Below are positions 38,258 through 46,973 of a stretch of DNA of 64,000 nucleotides, piece by piece (within the stretch, counting starts at the first letter, position 1; every line of letters starts with the position of its first letter). The DNA lies in contig CBDFHN010000002.1 in the NCBI GenBank assembly GCA_965247735.1, forward strand, positions 1,488,001 to 1,552,000, in the 5' to 3' direction. The notes beneath the pieces are model-generated. The model had not been told where the DNA came from. It searched no databases and worked only from the letters and a program-made list of their open reading frames with translations. This DNA is from JAOXRU01 sp965247735 (GTDB lineage: Bacteria > Bacteroidota > Bacteroidia > Flavobacteriales > Flavobacteriaceae). A program made the position numbers and the translations under genes.

Positions 38258-38507
38258 GCTTTAACTGTTTTGGCTAAAAAACAATAATTCTATTTTTAAG
38301 AATTTTAACCGTAGTATTTTACCATTAAACAGCTGCTAAACTACATTCATCTTGTTTTTAATTCTTTTCATCAATTTTTTTAAATTGCTCAGTATATTTT
38401 ATCTATTTTTATATTAAATAAGTGAATTAAGACTTGTTTAGCCCCCTCTTACTCAATTTATTACACCTACTTAGACCACTGGGATATTAACGTAGAACTG
38501 TTTTTGT

Positions 38508-38675
38508 ATGGGCACATTATTATTTTTTAAGGAAATCTATTTAGAAGCATTTAGAGATTGCAATCCAAAATATTTAGTACGAATTTTGAAAAGCTTTTCT
38601 TTCTTTTGTTTCTTTTGTATAGCATTGGTGATTTATGCTTTCTCGTATAGAATTATCACAGGATATAATTTTTAA
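38508..38675 (+). CDS. Small membrane protein, 55 aa (DUF6747-like)
   Basis: This short frame starts MGTLLFFKEIYLEAF and ends with a hydrophobic helix around FFCFFCIALVIYAFSYR and the tail ITGYNF. A charged N-terminal amphipathic segment followed by one membrane helix and a short polar end is the layout of the small Flavobacteriia family I know as DUF6747. It lies in an otherwise gene-poor stretch of about 850 bases and would be missed by length filters. Function unknown; probably a single-pass inner-membrane peptide. Confidence 0.6.
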   Translation: MGTLLFFKEIYLEAFRDCNPKYLVRILKSFSFFCFFCIALVIYAFSYRIITGYNF

Positions 38676-38863
38676 ATTTTAGAAAGTTATGTTTCAAACT
38701 GTTGTGTTTTTAGCTACAAAACATATGGATAACAGATGCAATAATTCCAATAGTAATTGTTAATCTGATTTATTTTTCTTTTTAACTATTAAATTTATTC
38801 TTCAACTACTGTTATGATACTTTTGTAATTGAGATAAAATTATACTTTTTTTGCTATAAAATC

Positions 38864-39010
38864 ATGAAACATCCATTTACAAAGGATTCTACACCCAAGG
38901 AGATGACTAATAAGGATGTATCATGTGACAGATTTAATAAAAATAAGTATAGACACATGAAATTATTTATACTAAGATTGTTGGTTAATCCTATAAATGT
39001 TTCTTTTTAG
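38864..39010 (+). CDS. Possible small ORF, 48 aa
   Basis: An ATG opens a 48-residue frame (MKHPFTKDSTPKEMTNKD...) that is basic and has a short hydrophobic segment near the end (MKLFILRLLVNPI). A terminator-like hairpin with a plus-strand T tract follows 60 bases later, which would suit a short transcript. There is no recognisable family and the frame could be chance in AT-rich DNA. Confidence 0.25.
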   Translation: MKHPFTKDSTPKEMTNKDVSCDRFNKNKYRHMKLFILRLLVNPINVSF

Positions 39011-39070
39011 TCAAAAAAAAATGTAAGCTAAACAACAGTCAGTTTAACTTACACTTTAAAACAATTGTTT

Positions 39071-39108
39071 AGCCCATTATTGATGAGATAATGGGCTTTT
39101 TTTTACTT
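39071..39108 (+). terminator. Intrinsic terminator
   Basis: The stem AGCCCATTAT/ATAATGGGCT has loop TGATGAG and is followed by eight T on the plus strand. It points to a plus-strand transcript ending here and may also help end the minus-strand ankyrin gene, whose stop lies at its edge. Confidence 0.7.
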
Positions 39109-39489
39109 TCCTAATTCCTTTTTCACAAGAGCTAGTGCTTCAACTGCATTAGAAAGTTTTGCAAACTTTTTTGCAGTATAGCCCTTTTTTGTTTTAGCAC
39201 GTAAATTTGCACCATTTTTTAAAAGCACCTTCAATATTGCTACTTTATTATATCTAGCAGCAAACATCACTGGAGTCATTTCATTAGACCATTGATTTAC
39301 ATCTTCTCCTAATTCAATCATTTTTTCTACCATTTCAAGATCTCCTTTTACAATTGCCATACAAAAAGGAGAAACTTTAGCAACTACATACTCGCTTTTA
39401 ATAGTTGTAGTTTCAAATTCAATTCGATCCATAGCATTGGCACCCAATACGGCCAATACCATTACAAAACTTAATACTGTCTTTTTCAT
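39103..39489 (-). CDS. Small exported ankyrin-repeat protein
   Basis: A signal peptide (MKKTVLSFVMVLAVLGANAM) precedes about two and a half ankyrin repeats between residues 40 and 120. The consensus pieces are VKGDLEMVEKMIELGEDVN, TPVMFAARYNKVAILKVLL and GANLRAKTKKGYTAKKFA. Total length is 128 residues. Ankyrin repeats bind partner proteins. In the periplasm of Bacteroidota such small proteins are of unknown role. It is a single-gene unit on the minus strand. Confidence 0.8.
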   Translation of the reverse strand: MKKTVLSFVMVLAVLGANAMDRIEFETTTIKSEYVVAKVSPFCMAIVKGDLEMVEKMIELGEDVNQWSNEMTPVMFAARYNKVAILKVLLKNGANLRAKTKKGYTAKKFAKLSNAVEALALVKKELGK

Positions 39490-39712
39490 AATAATTCGTT
39501 TTTATGATTTATATTAATGAACATCAAAGTGACGAATTGTTTTCCATAATTAATGCTAGTAAAGGGGCAAATAACATAAGATTAACGTGTTTCTTAAAGA
39601 AAAGCTAACGAAACCAAAAAAAAATTAACATTTAGAAGTAAACGATAAGGTTTTCGTTAATAAATGTTAAGGTAAATCATATGTATTATGGTGTGTAAAA
39701 GCATCGAAATAC

Positions 39713-39720
39713 TATCTTTG
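39713..39720 (+). promoter_or_regulatory. -7 element of gpmI
   Basis: TATCTTTG, a perfect TAnnTTTG match, lies 12 bases before the gpmI ATG at 39733. This rules out the longer frame that opens at 39688. Confidence 0.5.
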
Positions 39721-39732
39721 AAAAAAAACGCA

Positions 39733-41250
39733 ATGAATAAGAAGGTTATTTTAATGATTCTAGATGGTTGGGGTAAATCTCCAAACCCAAAAGTATCTGC
39801 TATAGACAATGCTAATACTCCATTTATAGACAGTCTTTATAAAAACTATGCTAATGCCAATTTACTTACCGATGGTATGAATGTTGGTTTGCCAGAAGGA
39901 CAAATGGGAAATAGCGAAGTAGGTCATATGAATCTTGGTGCTGGAAGAATTGTTTACCAAGATTTAGCAAAAATCAACCTTGCAATAACAGAAAATACAT
40001 TAAAAGACGAACAGGTACTTATTAATGCATTTAACTACGCTAAAAAAAACAACAAAAAAGTACATCTTTTAGGCCTAGTTAGTGACGGTGGCGTACATTC
40101 GCACATCAATCATCTTAAAGGACTTATTGATGTTGCAGAAACTTTTAATATTAACGACACCTATATTCATGCTTTTACAGATGGTAGGGATGTAGATCCA
40201 AAAAGCGGTAAAAATTTTATTGCTGATATTCAAAAATATTGCCAAAACAAAAACACAAAACTAGCCTCTATTATTGGTAGATACTATGCCATGGATAGAG
40301 ACAAACGTTGGGAACGTGTAAAATTGGCTTACGATTTATTGGTTAATGGTAAAGGAACTCTTGCTAGCGACCCTGTTTTAGCAATGCAAAATAGCTACGA
40401 TAATAATATTACAGACGAGTTTATTGAACCAATTGCAATAGCCGATAAAAATAATAGCCCTATAGCAACCATTAACGAAGATGATGTCGTTATTTTCTTT
40501 AATTTTAGAACAGATAGAGGCAGGCAGTTAACACGGGTATTAAGTCAAGAAAACATGGAAGCTCAACAAATGCAAAAATTACCATTGCATTATGTAACTT
40601 TCACCAACTATGACGATTCTTTTAATGGAATAAGTGTTGTTTACAATAAAGAAAACATAAAAGATACTCTTGGTGAGGTTTTAGAACGCAATAACAAAAA
40701 ACAAATTAGAATAGCAGAAACAGAAAAATACCCACATGTAACATTCTTTTTTAATGGTGGTAGAGAAGTTCCTTTTGATGGTGAAAAAAGATTACTTTGC
40801 CCTTCTCCAAAAGTTGCTACCTATGATCTAAAACCAGAAATGAGCGCTTACGAGATTACCGACAGCATAATCCCTGAAATTGAAAAAGAAGAAGTCGATT
40901 TTATCTGTCTAAATTTTGCCAATCCAGATATGGTAGGTCATACTGGAGATATGAATGCCGCGATAAAAGCCTGTGAAGTAGTAGATGGCTGTTCCGAAAA
41001 GATAATTAGCTCAGCATTAGCACATGGATATACTTCTATTGTTATTGCTGATCATGGAAATTGTGAAACTATGATTAACCCAGATGGTTCTCCTAATACA
41101 GCCCATACTACCAATCCTGTTCCTATTTTTCTAGTAGATAAGGAACTTACTAATATAAAAAATGGTATTTTGGGCGATATTGCTCCTACAGTATTGCACT
41201 TATTGGGGGTAGAAAAACCATCACTAATGACTCAAAATTCATTGGTATAA
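39733..41250 (+). CDS. gpmI: 2,3-bisphosphoglycerate-independent phosphoglycerate mutase
   Basis: GpmI interconverts 3- and 2-phosphoglycerate in glycolysis through a phosphoserine and two Mn2+. The N-terminal metal ligand is in LMILDGWG (D11). The nucleophile serine is S61 in GQMGNSEVGHMNLG. Substrate- and metal-binding segments HAFTDGRDVDP, GRYYAMDRD, NFANPDMVGHTG and IADHGNCE are all intact. At 505 residues it is the usual length. A thioredoxin-like lipoprotein gene follows 23 bases later. Confidence 0.97.
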   Translation: MNKKVILMILDGWGKSPNPKVSAIDNANTPFIDSLYKNYANANLLTDGMNVGLPEGQMGNSEVGHMNLGAGRIVYQDLAKINLAITENTLKDEQVLINAFNYAKKNNKKVHLLGLVSDGGVHSHINHLKGLIDVAETFNINDTYIHAFTDGRDVDPKSGKNFIADIQKYCQNKNTKLASIIGRYYAMDRDKRWERVKLAYDLLVNGKGTLASDPVLAMQNSYDNNITDEFIEPIAIADKNNSPIATINEDDVVIFFNFRTDRGRQLTRVLSQENMEAQQMQKLPLHYVTFTNYDDSFNGISVVYNKENIKDTLGEVLERNNKKQIRIAETEKYPHVTFFFNGGREVPFDGEKRLLCPSPKVATYDLKPEMSAYEITDSIIPEIEKEEVDFICLNFANPDMVGHTGDMNAAIKACEVVDGCSEKIISSALAHGYTSIVIADHGNCETMINPDGSPNTAHTTNPVPIFLVDKELTNIKNGILGDIAPTVLHLLGVEKPSLMTQNSLV

Positions 41251-41273
41251 TTATAACAAGCAAATTTTAACAG

Positions 41274-41861
41274 ATGAAAAAAATAGTTTTATTCTTTCTT
41301 ATATTGATTACCTATTCTTGTGGGACAAGCAAAAAAAGTATTGCTACTGAAACAAAAAAAGAAATAATTACAAAACAAGAACCTCAATATAGTATTAATA
41401 AAACTGTGCCCTATAAAGAAACTGTAATTATGGTTGGACATGCTAACAGAGAGGGCTTCAAAAACCCTGCTTTTAGCAGCTGGTTTGACCGTAATTTGAC
41501 CAATTACAAACCAGATATTACTACTGTTAATAATCTAAAACCCTTATTAAAAGGAGTTACAGTAAAAACCTTTATGGGAACTTGGTGTGGAGATAGTAAA
41601 AGAGAAACACCACGTTTTTATAACATTATGGATGCTGCTGAGTTTGATTACACTAACATGACAATGATAACGGTAACTCGACAAAAAAATACTCCTGAAA
41701 AATTTGAAGAAGGATTAAACATTACCAATGTTCCAACTTTTATCTTTTATAAAGACGGAAAAGAAATTAATAGAATTGTAGAATATCCCATAGAAACATT
41801 AGAAAAAGATATATATACCATCTTAAGTGGAGCACCATATAAACATGCATATATGGATTAG
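41274..41861 (+). CDS. Thioredoxin-like lipoprotein with one active-site Cys
   Basis: The N-terminus MKKIVLFFLILITYSCGTSK is a lipoprotein signal. A thioredoxin fold occupies about residues 75-185, with TFMGTWCGDSKRETP in the position of the WCxxC active site. The second cysteine is serine, so the protein cannot act as a two-cysteine oxidoreductase. NVPTFIFYKDGKEI carries the cis-proline. It may act as a monothiol reductase, chaperone or peroxiredoxin-like partner. It is followed by a strong terminator. Confidence 0.82.
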   Translation: MKKIVLFFLILITYSCGTSKKSIATETKKEIITKQEPQYSINKTVPYKETVIMVGHANREGFKNPAFSSWFDRNLTNYKPDITTVNNLKPLLKGVTVKTFMGTWCGDSKRETPRFYNIMDAAEFDYTNMTMITVTRQKNTPEKFEEGLNITNVPTFIFYKDGKEINRIVEYPIETLEKDIYTILSGAPYKHAYMD

Positions 41862-41888
41862 TTTTTAACGATATACTAACAAAATAAA

Positions 41889-41915
41889 AAGCCTGATAAC
41901 TCAGGCTTTTTTTAT
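41889..41915 (+). terminator. Intrinsic terminator
   Basis: The stem AAGCCTGA/TCAGGCTT has loop TAAC and is followed by a T tract. It ends the gpmI-thioredoxin-like unit just before the map promoter. Confidence 0.85.
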
Positions 41916-41929
41916 ACAAAATTTCTAAA

Positions 41930-41937
41930 TATCTTTG
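41930..41937 (+). promoter_or_regulatory. -7 element of map
   Basis: TATCTTTG lies six bases before the ATG at 41944. A TTG at 41935, which would lengthen the protein by three residues, is part of this element and so is not the start. The transcript leader must be very short or absent. Confidence 0.5.
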
Positions 41938-41943
41938 CGCCCT

Positions 41944-42747
41944 ATGATTAAGATTAAAACTTTAGAAGAGATAGAGCTAATGCGCGAAAGTGCATTGATC
42001 GTTTCCAAAACATTGGGTGTTGTTGCTGCTGCAGTAAAACCTGGAGTTACAACACTTCAACTAGATAAAATTGCTGAAGAACACATAAGAGATCATGGTG
42101 CCATCCCTGGATTCTTAGGACTTTACGACTTTCCTAACACCCTATGTATGAGCCCTAATGCACAAGTAGTGCACGGAATTCCTAATAATGATCCACTAAA
42201 AGAAGGTGATATTATATCTATAGATTGTGGTGCTTTAAAAAATGGATTCTATGGAGATCATGCCTATACTTTTGAAGTTGGAGATGTTAGTCCTGAAATA
42301 AAAAAGTTACTGAAAGTTACCAAAGAATCACTTTATGCTGGTATAAGAGAATTTAAAGCTGGCAATAGAGTTGGTGATGTTGGTTATGCTATACAACAAT
42401 ATTGCGAAAATGAAGGTTATGGCGTTGTACGCGAACTTGTAGGGCATGGTTTAGGTGCTAAAATGCATGAAGATCCAGAAATGCCAAACTACGGAAAACG
42501 TGGAAGAGGAAAGAAATTTGCTGAAGGTATGGTTGTAGCCATAGAACCTATGATAAATATGGGGACAAAAAACATTAAGCAACTTAGAGATGGATGGACT
42601 ATCTTAACAGCTGATGGAAAGCCTAGCGCCCATTTTGAGCATGATATTGCTATTGTTAATGGAAAACCAGAACTACTTTCTACTTTTAAATACATCTACG
42701 ATGCTTTTGGGATAAAAAGTAATGAAGAAGATGAATTTAGGCAATAA
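41944..42747 (+). CDS. map: Type I methionine aminopeptidase
   Basis: Map removes the initiator methionine from new proteins. All five metal ligands of the pita-bread fold are visible: Asp in ISIDCG, Asp in YGDHAYTF, His in GHGLGAKMHEDP, Glu in AIEPMIN and Glu in FEHDIAI. The substrate His is in VVHGIPN. At 267 residues it lacks the N-terminal SH3-binding extension of larger forms. Its own promoter and the preceding terminator make it a separate unit. A methyltransferase gene follows after 109 bases. Confidence 0.96.
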   Translation: MIKIKTLEEIELMRESALIVSKTLGVVAAAVKPGVTTLQLDKIAEEHIRDHGAIPGFLGLYDFPNTLCMSPNAQVVHGIPNNDPLKEGDIISIDCGALKNGFYGDHAYTFEVGDVSPEIKKLLKVTKESLYAGIREFKAGNRVGDVGYAIQQYCENEGYGVVRELVGHGLGAKMHEDPEMPNYGKRGRGKKFAEGMVVAIEPMINMGTKNIKQLRDGWTILTADGKPSAHFEHDIAIVNGKPELLSTFKYIYDAFGIKSNEEDEFRQ

Positions 42748-42856
42748 ATCTCTAATTATTAAAAACTCAATTCATATTTTTTCCATACTTCTATACAGAT
42801 AAGCTGTAGGTTGGGAATATTACGTAAAAACGTAAAACAATAACTAGTACAAACTG

Positions 42857-43621
42857 ATGAAAAAAATATTCAAATTTTTTCTAAACCTAATTCCAAGAGT
42901 TATCTTAATTAAAGTAAGTTACTTTATTAAGCCTTTTTTAGCGTTTGTACTACGTGGAAAAAAATACACAGATCCTATAAACGAAAAGAGTTACCGTACT
43001 TTTTTACCCTATGGTTATGAAAACCCTAGGGACAATGTACTAGCTCCAGGAACTCTTTCATTAGAAAGACACCGATTATTATGGTTGTACCTAAAAAATG
43101 AAACCGATTTTTTTAAAAAACAGCTCAAAGTATTGCATTTTGCTCCAGAGCAAGCTTTTTATAACAAGTTTAGAAACTTAGATAATATCCGTTATACTAC
43201 AACAGATCTCAATTCTCCATTAGCGGATATCAAAGCCGATATCTGTGATCTCCCATTTTCCGATAATAGTTTTGATGTTATTTTGTGCAATCATGTATTG
43301 GAACATATCCCAAACGACGACAAAGCAATGAAAGAATTGTACAGAATATTAAAACATGGAGGCTGGGGAATCTTTCAAATTCCTCAGGACCTAAATAGAG
43401 CAGAAACTTTTGAAGATAATTCTATTACCGACAAAAAAGAACGTGCCAAAATATTTGGGCAATACGACCATGTACGTATTTATGGCAGAGACTATTTCGA
43501 TAAGCTTAGAAGTTTTGGCTTTAAAGTTACCGAAATAGACTATACCAATACCCTTTCCAAATCAGAAGTGGAAACCTATAGACTTGCTCCAGGAGAGGTT
43601 ATTCCTTTTGTAGAGAAATAA
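42857..43621 (+). CDS. Class I SAM-dependent methyltransferase
   Basis: This 254-residue protein has a Rossmann methyltransferase domain from about residue 90. Motif I is VLHFAPEQAF, a variant lacking the GxGxG glycines. The acidic motif is TTDLNSPLADIKADICDLPF, followed by FDVILCNHVLEHI and LKHGGWGIFQIP. The N-terminus is basic and hydrophobic. The substrate is unknown. The last 17 codons are part of a perfect 50-bp repeat that recurs at 47552-47601, and the gene end is the left border of the RiPP cassette. Confidence 0.88.
   Translation: MKKIFKFFLNLIPRVILIKVSYFIKPFLAFVLRGKKYTDPINEKSYRTFLPYGYENPRDNVLAPGTLSLERHRLLWLYLKNETDFFKKQLKVLHFAPEQAFYNKFRNLDNIRYTTTDLNSPLADIKADICDLPFSDNSFDVILCNHVLEHIPNDDKAMKELYRILKHGGWGIFQIPQDLNRAETFEDNSITDKKERAKIFGQYDHVRIYGRDYFDKLRSFGFKVTEIDYTNTLSKSEVETYRLAPGEVIPFVEK
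43571..43620. repeat. Left copy of the 50-bp direct repeat bounding the RiPP cassette
   Basis: Identical over 50 of 50 bases to 47552-47601. It encodes the last 16 residues of the methyltransferase (ETYRLAPGEVIPFVEK) and the first two bases of its stop. Confidence 0.95.
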
Positions 43622-43627
43622 AAGTCT

Positions 43628-44714
43628 TTACTTCCAAACATTACTAAAAGCTTTTTTAATCTTAGTTTCATTAACTTTTATTGATCCCTTATACAAATCA
43701 ATATCAATCCCAGTTTCTAATAAATTAATATAGCCTTCTTCATATTTCCAAGTTGAAATATATGGATTATAATTACATTCAGAATCATGAATCCATAAAC
43801 TTGATTCAGCTTTAAAAGTATTTCTAGAATCAATACACATAAATCTAAACTCACATTGACAACAAACTAATGTGTCCTTTTTATTTGCATTCCATAAAAA
43901 CCTGAAACTATCTGAATTCACGACACTAATTAAATCCCCTATTCTTAATTTATTTATATTACCAAATACCTTTTCAGTAAATAATCCATTTTTCACCTGG
44001 CCCAATTCATCAATATATAATTTCCCATTATAGTATGGATTAAAGTTATTCGCTTCAAAAAACAAGTCAGTATTGATGTTAAATTTGCCAGGAAATACAT
44101 TCTTAGAATAATCCAAAAATGACATATTCACTTCCTTTATTTTAAACAACAAATAGTCTGGTACTCCTTCTAAACTACAATTCGAGTTAAATACATATAT
44201 ATTAAACAAACTATCAATTTTTGACAATTCTTTAAACATCTCATAATTATAAGATACATTTTCTTCTAACAGGTAAATACAAATTGAATCTACTTCACTC
44301 TTGCTAATTTCTCTTAACAACTCATAAGTATTTTTAAGCTTAAAATCTCTAATTAGTACCGATACATTTCTGTATTCAAAAGAAAGCAGTATTTAAAGAT
44401 TCTGAGTCAATATTCTCATGTATTACTAAATTAGATAACACAAATGGCGACTCAAAATAATTTTCAGCCGTTACTAAATTTTCATCAAAACTCTGTTTTT
44501 TATAAATAATTTCATTATCCAGCAAAAATATCTTCCATTTATTATGATAATTTTTCTCATTATTATTACAAAAACTGAACTCACCATTTAACAGCAAATC
44601 TGCTATATCATTTGGAACAAAATGATAATCATTTCTTGTTAAATCATAAACAATCGATCGATTATAACCTTTAACAGGAAAACACATATTGTGAGTCGTA
44701 TATTTTTCACTCAT
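43628..44714 (-). pseudogene. gwsS: Grasp-with-spasm SPASM-domain peptide maturase, frameshifted
   Basis: Two adjacent frames encode one protein. Residues 1-112 (44714-44376) start MSEKYTTHNMCFPVKGYNRS and end LNTAFF then TGA. The rest continues one base out of phase as EYRNVSVLIRDFKLKN and runs to 43628. Removing one T from the TTTT tract (44378-44381) joins them into 361 residues, the length expected for GwsS. The C-terminal SPASM region is clear: NPYYNGKLYIDELGQVKNG, VCCQCEFRFMCIDSR and HDSECNYNPY hold the iron-sulfur cysteines. No radical SAM CxxxCxxC is present, which fits the family. It should partner the ATP-grasp ligase in modifying the precursors. The frameshift may be inactivation, a slippery switch or a sequencing error. 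Its ATG overlaps the small upstream ORF. Confidence 0.8.
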
Positions 44715-44881
44715 AATGTTTTTTTATAAATTATTCCAATCTGTAAATCACTAGTGTAGTACTTTTTAGATTTTCTAGTTTTAGTGATTTTAGCCTTTTT
44801 ACCAACTTCACTCAATGATAAAAGATGAATTGGTGAATTCCCTTTTATAATATCGTTCTTTATTTTTTTGTTAATTTTCAC
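44711..44881 (-). CDS. Small basic ORF between gwsG and gwsS, 56 aa
   Basis: A GTG start preceded by AGAGG, a good Shine-Dalgarno-like run, opens 13 bases after the gwsG stop. The frame encodes 56 residues beginning (V/M)KINKKIKNDIIKGNSPIH and ending SDLQIGIIYKKTL, with 14 lysines. Its TGA overlaps the gwsS ATG as ATGA, the usual mark of translational coupling. No cysteine, signal peptide or membrane segment is present. I recognise no family. It could be a small binding partner of the maturases or leader, or an alternative N-terminal domain. Confidence 0.55.
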   Translation of the reverse strand: MKINKKIKNDIIKGNSPIHLLSLSEVGKKAKITKTRKSKKYYTSDLQIGIIYKKTL

Positions 44882-44893
44882 CCTCTATATTCG

Positions 44894-45850
44894 TTATTTT
44901 ACTTTTGACAAAAAGGTAGCAACCTTTTTTTCTAAATTGTAATTACAAGGTTTAGATGTCATACCAAACTGACCGATAGGATTGACATCTAGCAAATAAT
45001 ACATATCATCACTAGACAAGACAACATCTATTGACGCACAATTAATATCTAAAAACAACATCAAATTTGATATTTTTTTTCTAAAAAACTCTGGTAACTT
45101 ATAAGGTGAAGTCCTGTTTGATTTTTCAGAATCATATCTTCTAAAATCAATCTTTGTTTTAGGATTCTGTTGAGAAAAAATGACCATTGAAAAAAAATCT
45201 CCATCTAGATAAAAGGTTCTTATTTCAATTTTCTTTTCGATATATTTCTGAAAAAATGTAGGCACAAACTTAGAAGGCAAATACTCCATATCTTGGTCTT
45301 GTAACTTATGAGTAAAACTCGAATACAATCCATCTTCAGACCTTAAAACCATAACGTTTCCAATAGGTTTAGAAAGTATTTCTCCTTTGTTTTCTAAGTA
45401 AAATTTGAGTAACTCTTTCTTAGTCTGAGTTATCAAAAATGGTGGCATATTTAGGTTGTTTTCTTTCCCATAGCTCAGTACTTTTAACTTGTTAACGCTA
45501 GAATTTATATAATCATTTAAATGTCGCTTTTTTTTGAGTAACATATAAATATAATCAACAATTTCTTCCGCTTCTGCATTATTATATGCGACAAGAAATT
45601 CTCTTACCTTGCCTACACTTCCATTGTAAATGTCTATAGTAAGTCTTCCTCTCCTATACCAAACGGATTTTATCTCTTCATATCTAATAACATTGTTGTT
45701 GCTCCTTAATACAAAACCAGATTCATCAAGTTCTTCAACACACAACTTATCCTCCTCATTAATTCTTACAAAACTTTCTCCCATGGTTGTCAACCACCTT
45801 ATTACATGAGTTGTTGTAAAATCGTCGTTACAAGAAATAATCAATATCAT
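44894..45850 (-). CDS. gwsG: Grasp-with-spasm ATP-grasp peptide maturase
   Basis: This 318-residue ATP-grasp ligase belongs to the group that makes omega-ester or omega-amide links in graspetides, using ATP to activate Asp/Glu side chains of a precursor peptide. Recognisable parts are the N-terminal ISCNDDFTTTHVIRWL, the SVWYRRG motif, the ATP-site stretch EILSKPIGN, the hinge FFQKYIEKKIEIRTFYLDG, DFRRYD and the metal-binding YLLDVNPIGQFGM. It begins one base after the lipoprotein gene stop. The neighbours (two related precursors upstream, SPASM protein downstream) identify the system as grasp-with-spasm. Confidence 0.9.
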   Translation of the reverse strand: MILIISCNDDFTTTHVIRWLTTMGESFVRINEEDKLCVEELDESGFVLRSNNNVIRYEEIKSVWYRRGRLTIDIYNGSVGKVREFLVAYNNAEAEEIVDYIYMLLKKKRHLNDYINSSVNKLKVLSYGKENNLNMPPFLITQTKKELLKFYLENKGEILSKPIGNVMVLRSEDGLYSSFTHKLQDQDMEYLPSKFVPTFFQKYIEKKIEIRTFYLDGDFFSMVIFSQQNPKTKIDFRRYDSEKSNRTSPYKLPEFFRKKISNLMLFLDINCASIDVVLSSDDMYYLLDVNPIGQFGMTSKPCNYNLEKKVATFLSKVK

Positions 45851-45851
45851 A

Positions 45852-46922
45852 CTAATATGTCAATTGAACAGTGTAATAACATGGAGAATTTGTTACTATT
45901 GCTGGATCTCTCATTAGTTTTACATTTTCTACTCTTACCGTACTAGGGTCTCTACCAAGTTTATGAACCAAAAACTCCTGTAAGCCTACAAGTTGTTTTT
46001 CTATTTCTTTTTCTGCAAAAGGATTAAGAAAAGATGGTCTAATAGTAATTTTTAAAGATTTATCAATACTTGTTACTTTATTTAAAGAATACAAGCCCAA
46101 AAGAGATTCTTTATAATCAATTCTAGAATTTTTATATGCCAAAAAACGTAATGGATTTACAGCTCCTATTCTAGACCTAACTACATAAAAACTACCAGCT
46201 ATTGCAATTGTATGAAGCCAACTTATATTTCCTTTTTTAGAATTTTCAACCATACAATTAAAAATTTTTTCTCTGGCTTCAAAATTAGCGTGGATTGCTA
46301 ACGTACTTGGATCTGCCCATGAACGCAAATCAGAAAAAAAGCCAGGAGAATATGGCTCTAGATACCTCCCTTTTCCTGCATAATCTAGTAAAAAAGCTGT
46401 GCTAATTGAATCCGTAAGACATTCTTCTTCAAATGTTTTAACACCATGTTTAATTAACAACCTAACCAACTGATCTTCATTCACTAACTCCTGAAGCTTC
46501 GGAAAATGAGTTGTATCTTGCTTAGTCCAAAAAACATGATTTCTCTTCTTAAATTCTCTCTCCAAATCTTCCCAAATTGAGGGATGATCTGACTTATTAA
46601 GCCTATCAATATGATATCCTTCGTCAAAAGCTTTAAGAAAATATTTTTTTGCCAAATTAGGAGACACTTTATAGCATTTTGCCATAATTAAAACAGCTGT
46701 ATTTCTATGTTCTTTAAACTTTAACTTATTATACAAATCCTCTATTGCCCCACAATCTCCACTTCCAACTAAGGTCTTTAATTTACTCAAGTTGGCTTTA
46801 TCTATTAGCCAATCGTCAAAAGCAACCTCATTAGTTCTTTTAACTTTGGTACAAGCACTAGCAAAAACTAGTGCTAATAACAACAACAAAATTAAACCCC
46901 TATTTGATAACACCAATTTCAT
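45852..46922 (-). CDS. Lipoprotein of unknown function in the graspetide cassette
   Basis: The start at 46922 gives MKLVLSNRGLILLLLLALVF followed by ASAC, a lipoprotein signal. The upstream TTG at 46943 is less likely. The mature 330 residues include a helical, TPR/Sel1-like part (LKTLVGSGDCGAIEDLYNKL, LIMAKCYKVSPNLAKKYFL). A second half ends in a possible peptide-binding or channel-like region (VVRSRIGAVNPLRFLAYK). I know no family for it. It lies 51 bases after precursor 2 and is tightly coupled to gwsG, so a role in handling, exporting or resisting the modified peptide is plausible, but this is inference. Confidence 0.75.
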   Translation of the reverse strand: MKLVLSNRGLILLLLLALVFASACTKVKRTNEVAFDDWLIDKANLSKLKTLVGSGDCGAIEDLYNKLKFKEHRNTAVLIMAKCYKVSPNLAKKYFLKAFDEGYHIDRLNKSDHPSIWEDLEREFKKRNHVFWTKQDTTHFPKLQELVNEDQLVRLLIKHGVKTFEEECLTDSISTAFLLDYAGKGRYLEPYSPGFFSDLRSWADPSTLAIHANFEAREKIFNCMVENSKKGNISWLHTIAIAGSFYVVRSRIGAVNPLRFLAYKNSRIDYKESLLGLYSLNKVTSIDKSLKITIRPSFLNPFAEKEIEKQLVGLQEFLVHKLGRDPSTVRVENVKLMRDPAIVTNSPCYYTVQLTY

Positions 46923-46973
46923 ACATAAATTAATTCGTGACAAAACTCATTAACAAAACTTAACATTCTATCA

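Noticed and set aside
38676..38830. A 24-residue frame starting MFQTVVFLATKH
   Set aside because: Too short, with no conserved features. AT-rich chance frame.
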